Assembly (NCBI GenBank): GCA_023101725.1
Contig: JALJCO010003059.1
Location: forward strand, 1-64,000
Direction of reading: 5' to 3'
Length of the DNA: 64,000 bases
Origin: Atherinomorus stipes
Lineage: Eukaryota > Chordata > Actinopteri > Atheriniformes > Atherinidae
Shown here: positions 10,401-20,615 of the stretch, in pieces
How positions within the stretch are numbered: position 1 is the first letter of the stretch
How the letters are laid out: every line of letters begins with the position of its first letter
Position numbers and translations under genes: made by a program
The notes under the pieces: model-generated
The model's input: the letters and a program-made list of their open reading frames with translations, nothing else
Database searches by the model: none
What the model was told of the DNA's origin: nothing

Positions 10401-10784
10401 ATCGGTGCCGGTGGACCGCGGGTGGGCTTCTCCACCACCGGGCTTAGCAAGTTTTCTGGGGGAAACCCTGTAATGACATTGAAGAAATTTCAGATGATAT
10501 GCAGAACTCTTGTCATTAGTTCTAAAACAGACACTGAGAAAATAAAAAGCGAACAAATGACAATAAGATGAACTACCGTCCTGCTTGTTAGGAGAGATTT
10601 CTCCCAACTTGGCTATAATTAAATTTGATGTTTGCCAAAATTTATTAGTATATAGTTTATTTAATTCATAGTGCTGCTTTAAAAACAACAGATCAAAGAT
10701 TAATTTCTGTTGTCATATATGTGTAAAAGCATACTTTAAAAAACCCTCACATTTTGATGTTTTGTTGTGATCTTTCTTTGATAT
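10401..10784. other. Unclassified sequence
   Basis: Begins with a GC-rich palindromic tract (CACCGGGGCCCATCGGTGCCGG, given here as positions 10390-10411) and CCACCACCGG. The remainder is AT-rich with no coding character. Confidence 0.35.
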
Positions 10785-10942
10785 TTGTGGCCTTGGTCTT
10801 GTCTCAGTCTGTAAAAGTCTTGGTCTTGTCTCAGTCTCGACCCCTAAATGTCTTGACCTTGTCTTGGTCTCGGTACTCCCTGGTCTCGGAAATGTCTTGG
10901 TCTCGGTTGTTGCGGTCTTGACTACAACACCAGTAATAGGCC
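10785..10942. repeat. GTCTTGGTCTCG-type repeat block (right)
   Basis: At least six imperfect iterations of CTTGGTCTTGTCTC/CTTGGTCTCGG, ending GTCTTGACTACAACACCAG. Same word as 7926-8093. Such iterated subterminal words occur at the ends of some DNA transposons. Confidence 0.55.
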
Positions 10943-11330
10943 AGACTGATCAATGAGAGTGATTGATTGGCGAGAGTAATGCTGCGACCCGGAAGCTGTG
11001 CGCATTCGTCTGACGTTTACAGCAGGTAGCTAACATAATTCTGCTGCAGTTAGCAACATTCAGACAAGGACATTCTGTTTACTTGTATTTGTGACATGAT
11101 GGAGAATCTGTACCTGCTGTCTGCTAAACAAGAGAGTGGCTCGTGCACATTGTTCTGTGGCCAAAGGAGGGAGCTGTGAATCTAGCAGGCTGGTCTTGCG
11201 CATGCGTATTAATCAAAAACTCACAAACAGTCTCTGCTTTCTGAAATGCTGAAACATCTTCTATAGTGCCTTTAAAATAAAAGCAGCTTATAAGCTACTA
11301 TTATCCACAAAAGGATCTTTAGAATTTCAT
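10943..11330 (+). repeat. R6 repeat
   Basis: AGACTGATCAATGA, AGTGATTGA and CAGGTAGCTAACA recur in inverted orientation at about 20500-20612. Two diverged copies of one interspersed family, class unknown. Confidence 0.5.
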
Positions 11331-11339
11331 TTGTCATGG

Positions 11340-11413
11340 TACTTATTTTTTTTTTTTTTTTTTTTTTTTATAAAATATATAAAAGAAAGATTTTTTTTTT
11401 ACAAAACCCACCC

Positions 11414-11471
<58 letters not shown>

Positions 11472-11570
11472 AAAAAAAGAAAGGGAGAAGAAGAAAAGAA
11501 GAAGGTAGGGCAGAGCCAAGAAATCGGGGGGAGGCACAAAGTTTACTCCTTTTTTTCCTTTTTTTCTTTG
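11340..11570. repeat. Homopolymer patch (T-run then A-run)
   Basis: A T-run (about 25 nt) is followed by a near-continuous A-run of over 50 nt and a purine-rich tail. No biology inferred. May be a poly(A) tail joined to another insertion or an assembly fault. Confidence 0.7.
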
Positions 11571-11584
11571 TTTAAACATACTAT

Positions 11585-11796
11585 CGCTTCCAGTGTTTGA
11601 ATTTACCGCGACCGTCTTCTTCCTGTATCAAAACTGCGGATGCAGCGTCATTTGACGTCACGTCCCCAGGGCAGCGCGGGAAATTCGGCCACCATTTTGC
11701 AGCGCATTTTGCAGCACACAGCCTGTTCAAGGCAACAGAGAGAAACATGGGTGGAAATGTTATTTTTTGGTATTAAGGGCTTCATCACCCATCAGT
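11585..11796. repeat. R4 repeat, left part of interrupted copy
   Basis: Colinear with 5690-5900, including TGACGTCA at 11653-11660. Ends at the duplicated target CATCAGT. Confidence 0.75.
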
Positions 11797-12018
11797 TTAA
11801 ATCCATGTTTAAATCACGCCTTAAGACCCACTTGTTCACCCTGGCCTACAGCTGGGAGAGACAAGTGTTTTATTTTTTATTTTTATATATATATTTTTAT
11901 ATTTATTTATTTTTATTTTTTTTATTGTGTTGTATTTAATTTATTATTGCTGTCTTTTTTTTTAAAAAAAATTTGGGGGACACTGGCTAAAAAAAGGAAA
12001 AAAAAAAAAAACAAAAAA
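11797..12018 (+). mobile_element. 5'-truncated LINE insertion (L2-like 3' end)
   Basis: TSD CATCAGT at 11790-11796 and 12019-12025, with an A-rich tail directly before the right copy. The 5' end encodes FKSMFKSRLKTHLFTLAYSW, matching the F-xx-LKTHLF-xx-A pattern at the C-terminus of L2/Rex-like reverse transcriptases, followed by AT-rich 3' UTR. So a target-primed insertion of a few codons plus UTR. The empty site is visible at about 5900 in the other R4 copy. Confidence 0.85.
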
Positions 12019-12095
12019 CATCAGTATTAAAAAAAAATGGACATGCACGTTTGTTTGTTTTTAAATTCCTTGCCTCTAGTCCCTTTAAATATAAA
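12019..12095. repeat. R4 repeat, right part
   Basis: Continues R4: ATTAAAAAAAAATGGACATG, GCCTCTAGTCCCTTTAAATA. Matches 5905-5970. Confidence 0.7.
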
Positions 12096-12249
12096 ATGTA
12101 CTTGGACAATAGATAAAATCCTAAAAATAGAGATAAAAAATTTTAAAAACAGATGAAATAAGAGAGTAGATAAAATCAGTTAAAATCCCGATTTAAAAGG
12201 TGAGTCTCCTTTTAAAAACATCTCTGCAGTCCTGATGTCCTCTGGCTGA

Positions 12250-12365
12250 AGCAGCCCTTCTCCAACATACCTGAATGACCTCACGCACATCTCATTCGGC
12301 TCTGCAGAGGCTTGGTAACGAGCCATTCATCTGATTCTGGTCTACATTGAACAAGTAACCAGAAA
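12250..12365. mobile_element. R3 element fragment
   Basis: CTTCTCCAACATACCTGA and CTCTGCAGAGG match the R3 copy at 28940. The other arm is lost. Confidence 0.5.
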
Positions 12366-12449
12366 AAGTGGAAAAAGGAGCGCTAAATCATGTTTGGGCA
12401 ATTTAACCCGGGACCATAAAGAGCCAGATTGTTGCCTGATTTTCTTTAA

Positions 12450-12937
12450 AGGCAGAGTCCAGAGTTTCCTTCCTGAAAATAAACACAAGACTTGTGCAAA
12501 TGAAATCTCTCTCAATCCACGTCTTTGGGTCTATACAGTACGCTCGTCTGTTATTCGCTCTTTCCATTTGTTTTGATGTATTCGGGACGTTTCTGGGTGA
12601 AGATTTCAGTATGTAACGCCAGCGAATGACAGAGCTAAGGGCATGACGCTGTGTGGGGATAAATTCATGATTGGAACAGATGCCAGTCAATCGAAAAGAA
12701 AAAAATACGGACGCAGGTTAGAAAAGGAAGTACTCCATGGTTAGAGCTTTAGATAGTGCATGCTGGAAAACCAGGGTTAATATTGGTTTGGCTTTCACCC
12801 GCTTCCGAGCTCTGAAGGAGAGGCTTAAAAATGAGTAGTCTGAAGAGCGAGGCGGCCATTAGCCCAAGCGGAGGAGCTCTCAGTTTGAATAGTGTTGTTT
12901 ACAAACAGAAATGGAGAGGTCCTCTGGACTGATACCT
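12450..12937. mobile_element. R7 TTAA-type MITE, copy 1
   Basis: TSD TTAA at 12446-12449 and 12938-12941. Termini AGGCAGAGTCCAGAG and CTCTGGACTGATACCT are imperfect inverted repeats. The interior (GTTTGGCTTTCACCCGCTTC, CGGCCATTAGCC) is the reverse of copies at 30904 and 60862, so this copy is inverted relative to them. No transposase. TTAA targets fit piggyBac or Kolobok. Which one cannot be told. Confidence 0.82.
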
Positions 12938-12992
12938 TTAAATCACACTGATCACAGACTATCTTTTTAGTTTAACTGAGGCTAACCACGCC

Positions 12993-13115
12993 CCGCCATG
13001 GACGGGCAACCTGTTCAGGTTCCTTCTGGTCTGATAATAGGCTCCAGCGACGCTTGCGACCCAGAATTGGACTAAGCTATATGAAAATGAAGGATTGAGC
13101 CTAAACATCAGTTAA
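12993..13115 (+). mobile_element. LINE 3'-end fragment
   Basis: GGACGGGCAACCTGTTCAGG, then ATAGGCTCCAGCGACGCTTG and GACCCAGAATTGGA. This order matches a very common teleost repeat end that I recall as GGTGTACCCTGCCTC-type. Family not certain. Confidence 0.55.
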
Positions 13116-15290
13116 CCATTGCTTGATATCTAACGAATAATCACTTTTTTTTGCCAGTTTGTGAAATTCAGAGTCCTTTGAAGAGAATCTGCTTATCCAG
13201 AATATCAAAGGAAGACATTTAACAGATGAAACCTGAGACGTAAGCTCCTATCTAGCGGGAAAGCAGACTTCCCGCCTCTGCCATTAACTGCATTAATGAT
13301 TGCTATTCATATTGATTACTCAGTGTTGAAATTCAAATCATTTTAACCAGCTTAATTCAAAATGTTTTTCCTGTTTGGAAAGTGATAAATCAGAACTTAT
13401 TTCTCCCGTTTGAAGTGATGACAGCCTCTCTTTTCCTTCCCGTCTGGAGGGCAGATTGTTGCAGCACCCTTTTAAGGGACTGTGATGGGTTTTTTAAAGC
13501 TGCTTTGTAAATGTTTCAGTTTGCCTTCCTGTTGAATGAAGCTAATAGATGAACTATTCATTGCCTCTTCCATCACCACCTGCATGGAACTTAACTCCAC
13601 ATATAAGCAGATGTACAATGACTCAGCATAATAATTTATTAAAAACAAATACATTGAAACAAGCATTACCATGTGAACACCATGAATCAGTTCGTGTGCT
13701 TGTAATATAAACAAGTGAAAGTGGCTTCTCAAATGTTCTGAACTCATGAATCACCTTGGAAATGAACTTAAGGTAAGGTCAGTGTATGATTAATACTTGA
13801 CAATTATTGCAAAGGTGCCCATGAACTCTGTTCAGCCCGAGTTCATAAAGAGCAGCTGGTCTGTGGTCACCACTTCACATAATTACACTTCACTAAATCT
13901 CACTCCGTTCAAACTGCTCATGTACTTTTTTTTGTTTTTCTTTTTAAAAACTGGATTTCAGAGTAGACTTGAATCTGACAAAGTAAAAACTCAAAATATT
14001 TCAAGGTGTTGATTTTCGATTAGTGTTGAAAAATATAAACTGCCTGTTCTAAAACTTCTCTGCACCCTTCAACAACGACAAAAGGCCGAAAAGAGCATAA
14101 AAATCTGTCAAAATAACAGCAGCTATTCCGAAAATGGAGTGTTTGTGGGACTCATGACGAGAGTGTTGGTCTGCTGTCTTTTAGAAAATTTAGTGTCAGA
14201 GTTGAGCTGGGTTTATAAAAATTAATTAGTGGAGATGAAGCTTGATATTTATGGTCAGGCAGATTAGAGATGATCAGCAGCTGGCAGCCAGACACCTGCC
14301 CACCAGATCCCACTCATGTAATTACACTCAGAGACACACAGAGGACAAGGACAGAGTCAAACAAGGCAGGGAGAAGGACGTAATACCCGACTGTGATAAC
14401 TTTCTATCACACATGCAGAAGCAAATCATCCATTGCTGTCTCTATGATCTGCAGAGGTCAAAGGGTTGCAAATGTTAAGCGCTTACATTTTCTAATTAAT
14501 TTTCTGCCTTTTGTAGTTGTACTTACAATGAAAGCTTCTTTCATATATTAAACACTGATAGACTACATTAACCACTAAAGTAGAGTTTTAATAGACTGTC
14601 TTGCAGCTAGTAAGTTTCCACACTTCATTAAATTTTTCCTACAACTCTGACTTTATATCCGACTTTATATGGGGAGAATGTAAAAAAGAAAAGAGTATAA
14701 TGTGAATGTTTAAAGTGGAGTGCAAATGATATTAAATGCTGCTTCAGTCTTTGAGAGAACTGAAACTAAGAGGATCATCTTTCAGCATGACAGCAGCCCT
14801 GAGCATACTGCTGATGAAATACTTGCTTGGTTTAAGGGGACAAGTCTAAATGTCTTGGAAGTGTCCAATTAAAGCTCAGATCTCAGTTTTATTAATGAAT
14901 TTATGACTTAAAAGTAAATGTACAGCAGCAGAACCTGTTTAGTTTGAAGGAGCTGAAGCATGAAAAGGTCAAAGACACCAGTGAGCTCATGTGCTAAACA
15001 CAAAAGAGAGAGAGATTTGTAGCTGTAACTGGCTAAAAATGGGACTTTGTGATACAAACCCACTAGAACTCAAACTTAATTTTAGGGTGGGCACTAAATT
15101 AAGAAACATTGTGAGAGGCCTTTACAAGGTAGCTTTTTATGGACGAACATAAATTAAATGATGTTTATAATTCTGCTGTTCTAAAGTGGAGAAAATAAAA
15201 TGTTGAGTGCAGTAACTGTCACCCACACAGATAAAATGATTTCTCTCTATTATTTAATTTCAAAACACAAAAAGACGTGAACAATGACAG
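13116..15290. other. Mainly unique non-coding sequence
   Basis: No transposon ends recognised in 2.2 kb, the longest repeat-poor run here. The part at 14220-14480 has a balanced composition with words such as GATGATCAGCAGCTGGCAGC and could be a conserved non-coding element. All frames are short. Confidence 0.35.
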
Positions 15291-15640
15291 CACAAAACAC
15301 AAGTTGTAGAGAGAGAGTGATTGTCGTAGGTAGGGGGTGACTCTTGGGGTGGATGGACCCCCCTTGGATATCGTTTCATCCCCTGATGCCAAGTCATGTT
15401 TCTTTCTTTTAACTGTTACTCTTCTGTGATAGGGTGGTTTTTAAAGGGGCTAATGGGTGGGGGCAGTTCAAGGGTCATGAGTGGGTGTGAAATAATGATG
15501 GATGTGTATGCGTGAGTGTGGTTTGTTTTCATCTACAGTATTTTGATGTAAATCGTTTCATTATGTGATACACTTTATATTGTGTTTATGCATAAAAAGT
15601 GCTATATAAATAAAGTTTGATTTGATCAGTTAATGTGATG
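15291..15640 (+). mobile_element. LINE 3' end with (GTTTGATTT) tail
   Basis: Ends AAAAAGTGCTATATAAATAA then AGTTTGATTTGATC (15594-15629). GTGCTATATAAATAAA followed by a short repeat is the signature 3' end of L2/Rex-like fish LINEs. The 5' boundary is not defined. Confidence 0.65.
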
Positions 15641-15669
15641 AAGATGTTGTTGGTGCATAGCTCTACTCA

Positions 15670-15825
15670 TCTAAGTGTGGAGGATGAAGGAGGGCCCGGG
15701 CAGGATTTGAACCACAGACTCCAGGTGAGAGTCATGCGTGCTAACAGTCAGCCAAAGGGGCATCCCCTTGGCAAGTAGCCAGGGAACATGAACACTTGGA
15801 GGCATAGTGACAGGACTGTCAACTG
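15670..15825 (-). mobile_element. tRNA-derived SINE, family B, copy 2
   Basis: On the minus strand: CCTGTCACTATGCCTCCAAG, then CCTTTGGCTGACTG (A-box region), then GGTTCAAATCC (B box) and GCCCGGGCCCTCC. The best-preserved member of the family in this window. Confidence 0.8.
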
Positions 15826-15921
15826 CCACACAAGGAGCAATAAACACTGAGTGACAATCATTCTATAAATCTACTATTATTTATGATAATAATGAACACA
15901 ACTGCTACCATTTAACTACTA

Positions 15922-16634
15922 CACTGTAAATTCTAATAAGTTGGTTTACTTAAAAAAAATACGACTCTCTGCCTAAAAAAATTAAGTAAACTAAATTGGA
16001 GTGATTAAGTAGAGTAAACTAAAATGGTTTAAGTTAGTAGAACTTTTCTGAACTTAATAAATTTGAGTAAACTGTAAGTGAAGGATGCCGAGTAAGAAAC
16101 TTGATGGGATTAATTTCACAGAAATTAGATGAGATGTTTCCCACTATTGTCATTTTTATCTTTGCTAACAAGATGCTTTTAAGTTCATCTTATTTCATGT
16201 AAATGATGAACTCATAACTGTTCTTACTAAGTAGCAAGAACTTACTCCCAGTGGATTTTAGCTACAACTGTTGTCAGAACACTTCTCTGTCGCGGTGCAG
16301 CAGCTGCTGGGTAGTAGATGTTAAATGCAGGAATAAACAAACAAGTTGAGAGCAGTCACATGACACTACCAACATCATTTATAAATCCCTAATTTGTGAA
16401 TTATCTCCAATTTATTGTTAAAAGAAGTGAACTGCATTGTGGGAAACCTGCTCCCTCCCCACCCCTAACTTATTTTAATTAAGCTGTTTCAACTTAAGTA
16501 AATTAAGTTATGTAACATGTTGCCCTCCAAAGTTCTTACAACTTATTTAGAATAAGTATTACCAACAACTAAGCTAAAATTAAGTTCTGCCTACTAGATA
16601 GATTCTAGTAAAGCCAATATTACCATTTACAGTG
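15922..16634. mobile_element. CACTG-ended MITE, 713 bp
   Basis: Flanking TA at 15920-15921 and 16635-16636. Termini CACTGTAAAT and ATTTACAGTG. The interior is rich in TTAAGTTAGTAGAACTT and ACTTATTTAG words in both orientations. TA duplication suggests Tc1/mariner. CACT(A/G) termini with a 2-bp TSD also fit CACTA/EnSpm. Not decidable without an autonomous relative. Confidence 0.75.
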
Positions 16635-16649
16635 TACATAATCATCACT

Positions 16650-16795
16650 ATTATACCGAAAAATACCCATAACCAGCCTTATCAGTGGGCCTTTGGGATA
16701 TCTTGACATGTAACTAGCTGAAGCTGGGAATCAAACTAGCAACTTTCCAGCTGGTTGGCAGCCACTCTCCTCCAGCCTTTCATGACCTGACTTCA
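16650..16795 (-). mobile_element. tRNA-derived SINE fragment
   Basis: Minus strand shows GCTGCCAACCAGCTGGAAAG then TTGCTAGTTTGATTCCC, the anticodon-to-B-box part of a fish tRNA-SINE head. Confidence 0.6.
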
Positions 16796-16874
16796 TGCAT
16801 CAGTGGGGGGCCCCTTAGGCCCATCTATCAAGATAGCAAATAAAAATGTAGAGAGAGAGAGAGATTGTCTAAAT

Positions 16875-17169
16875 CAGTGCTTCCCAACTTATTTTCCCCG
16901 AGGACCCCCTTCATGCAACTCCCAAAAAGCAGTGGATTAGCACAATGGATGCTTACTGACTGATTCCTTTCCAGTCCTTTGATACAACCACGATGTAACC
17001 AAAACAAAATGATTAAAAATCTAATGCTGATACACCTCCACTCATCTCTATATGGACATGACCTTAACTTTAATCTCACTGGGTCTAAACAGTCAAAGCT
17101 TTGGGGACCCACCTGTTCTCTTTGGCAGTGCCCTTGGGGGGGTCCTGGACCCCAGGTTGGGAACCACTG
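16875..17169. mobile_element. hAT MITE, 295 bp
   Basis: TIRs CAGTGCTTCCCAACTT and GTTGGGAACCACTG, with flanks GTCTAAAT (16867-16874) and ATCTAAAG (17170-17177) matching at 6 of 8 positions. CAGTG termini and an 8-bp TSD are hAT features. Non-coding. Confidence 0.8.
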
Positions 17170-17616
17170 ATCTAAAGGAAGCTCCTCTCAGCAGTTCTTG
17201 GGAAACAAACCAGGTTAATCTCTACAGAGAAAGAAACACGAGGAGACATGAAACATCCCATTTACTGCTCACTGAATAATACCATGGTTGTTTGGTCATC
17301 AATGGTGTTATGTCCCAGCTCTGCTAGAAAACATAACAAAAGACCGGTTTCAGGATGTTATGGTGGAGTAAAGATGTTTATTGTTCTGGAGGCAGAAATT
17401 ATGGCACAAACACGCAAACACTGGTAAGCTGAAATGGAGATGGGGTTTCAGATGCTTCTCAAATGAATGAAATCATAAGACAGACAAAGCCTAAACTAAA
17501 GAAAAGCCAAGGGAAAAACCCAGTTACAAACCTAATCTAGGATGTCTAAGAACCAAAAGAGACAGTAGCAGCACCAATAAGCTAAAAATTATAAAGGGAT
17601 TTAAACACATCCATAA
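17170..17616. other. Unclassified A-rich sequence
   Basis: TGTTATGTCCCAGC near 17308 has LTR-like TG start but no CA-ended partner was found. The A-rich sequence resumes at 18196 after the next element. Confidence 0.3.
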
Positions 17617-18192
17617 AGGCTAATTTATAGTCGTCTGTAAAGTGCTCTACGTGGATCACAGAGAGCCCTCTACGTCGACTGCGAGCCTGTCGGAGAGCCT
17701 CTCCGTCATCTCCAGCCGCACAAAATATTTTTTAAGCGTCTGTCACTGTGACAGACAAGGGACGGCAAGGGCTGTGGTTGGTCAATCACAATGTAAACAC
17801 TTGCAGCGCCATCTATAAAACACCACCTAGCCTACGAAAAGGCAGATATGACTCCAACCGAAGAACATTTGGCCAAAGAAGTGAGGAAATACTAAAATCT
17901 CTCCATCGTCTGTTTTTGCATCAAAAAGTTTCTCTGTTTCAATGTTATTCAGCTGCAGCAACAACAACAGTCTTTCTCTCTCGGACGCCATTGCTCACTA
18001 TAACTGGAAGCAAAATAACCACCGAGCTTACTGACCACTGTTATCGTGGGATTAGGCCAGTTGAGTAGTGACCTCGACTGATCGGGCAGGAAATTGCATA
18101 GCGTATCCAGCAGAACTATGAAGGCTTGAGGGGTTGCCATGGTTACGTAGTTGGATAACGTATTACACAGTCGGAGAAGTATACTGTAGCCT
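17617..18192 (+). mobile_element. Harbinger-like MITE, 576 bp, with relic ORF start
   Basis: Flanks TAA (17614-17616) and CAA (18193-18195). Termini AGGCTAATTTATAG and the reverse complement of AGGCTACAGTATAC. An ATG at about 17849 opens MTPTEEHLAKEVRKY then stops, resembling the start of MADF/Myb-like proteins of Harbinger transposons (xLAEEVRKYPHLYD). It also holds GTTGCCATGGTTAC (18133-18146), an RFX X-box-like palindrome. Confidence 0.65.
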
Positions 18193-18195
18193 CAA

Positions 18196-19545
18196 CAAAG
18201 CAAAGGCCTAACTATCCCAACTCCAAAACTCCACCAGTGTAAAACACAAACCCCACCAAACGGGGGCCTGGCAGCTAAAACCAATAACCAACAAAAACAC
18301 CTAGAAAACCAAAACTAAAAGCCCAAACTGATGCAAACTGTCACTAAAAACCCACAACTTGTGAAAACACGTCTTGCTTCAGACATCAGATGATTTAAAT
18401 TAATCTGAATCATCTGTTAAATATTACGCCTTTGGAGATGTAAAAGAAGCAAATGCCTTTTCAAGGTGCCTTTTGTATGCACAGGCATTTACAGTACTTT
18501 GGTGTTTCTAATCATCTTGACTGAACTCTGGCTGGAGAGTTCAGTCTAGTTCAGTTTAAACACATCAAATAATTCTTCTGATTGGTTGGTTGTCTGTGTT
18601 ATAGTCAACAGACACATGATGCGACGCTAATGGTAATCAGAGACCAACATATTCCAGCAACTCTACAAATATTAGCTCTTGTTTTGATTCAGCAAGTGGA
18701 AGAGCACAATCTCATTTACATCTCAAAACACAGGGATGGCTGATGCCAGCAGGAGGGCCGACTTAATCCATAAATTATCACAAATCATCACACTGAATAT
18801 CATGAGTGTGTTGTTCATTTACTGTAACAGTAGTCTTGTGCTGTGATTAAAAAGGTCAGTCACGGTAGGAAACCCTGGAGCAATCCTCTCCAGATGTAAT
18901 GTAGTCAGCTTACAATTTAGTCTCTGCAAAGCACTGAGAAGACTCATGAACTCTCCATGAGAGACTAAATCATTCAGATTGATTTATGATAATGAAAATA
19001 AATAAATAAATATGTTCTGCAGCCCAGGCCAGCTGACAGTCTTTTTTGGGCCTGGGACGAGACAATATTTGGAGTTATCCTACGAGCTACTAAGCTAACA
19101 GTCAGCCATCGGTATGTACAGTAATGTGTTGACTTCAAATTGGATGGGAAAACACAAAAACAAAACCATCTCCTTGAACATAGTTTTTGTCTTACAGTCT
19201 TGGTGTGATGTGATGATGTCTAAAAGGCAGCTCACAGATTATCACAGACAACAATGATGCTCTCTTCCCCATCAAATAATGCGTGTTCTTCATCAGTTAA
19301 ACAAAGGCTGTGATGCCACCATGTGCCACTTTAAGATAAAAAAAAATTAGTGTAAACAATTCATGAATTACAAACCTCTGTGTAATTTTAGTGAAAAGTA
19401 CTGCTATCCATAAGTGTAAATGCATCCATGTACAGGTCACTGCTTTGCCGTTTCCCAGATTAGTTAAGAAACTTTTAAAGTTGGGGTCTTCTTAAAATAA
19501 TTTTTTAAGGTTGTTTGGAGTTGTTTCAAAATTTTAACTAATATT
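18196..19545. other. Mostly unique non-coding sequence
   Basis: A-rich at the start (continuation of the sequence left of 17617), otherwise no repeat partner in this window and no coding frame. Confidence 0.4.
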
Positions 19546-19549
19546 TTTT

Positions 19550-19825
19550 TTTTTAGGGAGACCTACTCCTATTAAAAGAAACTAAAAAAAAAAAAAAAAA
19601 AAAATTAATAGGGGGTCCAGTGGGGGGGGGGGGGGGGGGGGGGGAGGTTTCTTTTTTAAAAAAACTTATATAAAAAAAAGAAAAATAAAAAAAAAAAAAA
19701 AAAAAAAAAAATAAAAATAAAATAAAAAAAAAAAAAAATAAAAAAAAATTAAAAAAATTTAAAAAAAAAAAAGAAAAAAAAAAAAAAAGAAAATAAAAAA
19801 AAAAAAAAAGAAGAAAATGATAAAA
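19550..19825. repeat. A-run and G-run low-complexity patch
   Basis: Alternates A-runs with one uninterrupted run of about 23 G (19622-19644), then about 180 nt of almost pure A/T. Looks like consensus failure or polymerase stutter rather than a genuine element. Confidence 0.75.
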
Positions 19826-20002
19826 AATTTATTCTTAAATCTCTTGAGTTTTACTACCAAAGAATAAATTCCTACACAAGCACATCTTATTCTTTTATAC
19901 GAGGACAACAAAGTTGCCGTCTAGCAGAGAAGGAAAACTCTGAACTAAAAGGGATGACGGCCAACTCATCATTCAAGAACCTCAGACAAGTGACGGTCAA
20001 AC

Positions 20003-20187
20003 CAGAAGTGGAAATTGTGGTGCAAACATGTCATCTCCACATATTTGTTCTGTCCAGCCAGTGAACCAGATGATGCCAATCAGCACAGTGAATTAACCTG
20101 TGCTGATTGGAATCACCCGGTTCAGTGGCTGGACAGAACTAATATGTGGCAGAGAGATGACTTGTTGATGCCACGGTTCCCACCTCT
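20003..20187. repeat. Long hairpin (arms about 85 bp)
   Basis: 20003-20088 pairs with 20099-20187: GTTCTGTCCAGCCA against TGGCTGGACAGAAC, and CCAATCAGCACAG against CTGTGCTGATTGG. The loop is about 10 nt (20089-20098). No TSD recognised. It may be the remains of a palindromic MITE. If transcribed it would form a near-continuous duplex. Confidence 0.85.
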
Positions 20188-20329
20188 GCATCGAACGCAG
20201 CAGCAAACTGAGACTGGGGTGAAGTTTATGGCAAGAACAGCTGGAAACAGGCTCCTACTGGCAGGACTGGAGTCCTGCAAAACACATTTAGCTGACACGA
20301 TTTGCGTCAGCTAGATGTAGTACCGTTTC

Positions 20330-20500
20330 GTTTAAAATGGATCCTAAACTGCACAGGCAGCCAATGAAGGGAGGATAGAATTGGGGTGATGTGCTCATGC
20401 TTACGTGTGGCAGTTAAAAGACGTGCAGCTGCATTTTAGACAAACTGTAGTCGAGAAATACAAGACTGACTCATCCCGAAGTAAAGTGCATTACAGTAAG
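20330..20500 (+). repeat. R8 repeat
   Basis: GGCAGCCAATGAAGGGAGGA, GGGGTGATGTGCTC, GACGTGCAGCTGCATTTTAG then GCATTACAGTAAGT, the word order of a widespread fish repeat I recall but cannot classify. A related word block (CATTCTGGACTAAACTGCAG) occurs at 57981. Confidence 0.5.
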
Positions 20501-20615
20501 TGCTAGCAGAGCGATTGTTAGCTACCTCACGTTGTCACGTAACACCAGACGAGAGAAAGCCACTTCCAGCACACACACTCACTAGTCAATCACTTTCATT
20601 GATCAGTCTCACATA
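20501..20615 (-). repeat. R6 repeat, inverted copy
   Basis: Reverse complement carries AGACTGATCAATGA, AGTGATTGACTAG and GAGGTAGCTAACA, matching 10943-11070. Confidence 0.5.

Noticed and set aside
11331..11600. Poly-Lys and poly-Phe frames
   Set aside because: Direct translation of A- and T-runs.
17306..17340. LTR retrotransposon starting TGTTATGTCC
   Set aside because: No CA-ended partner, primer-binding site or second LTR was found.
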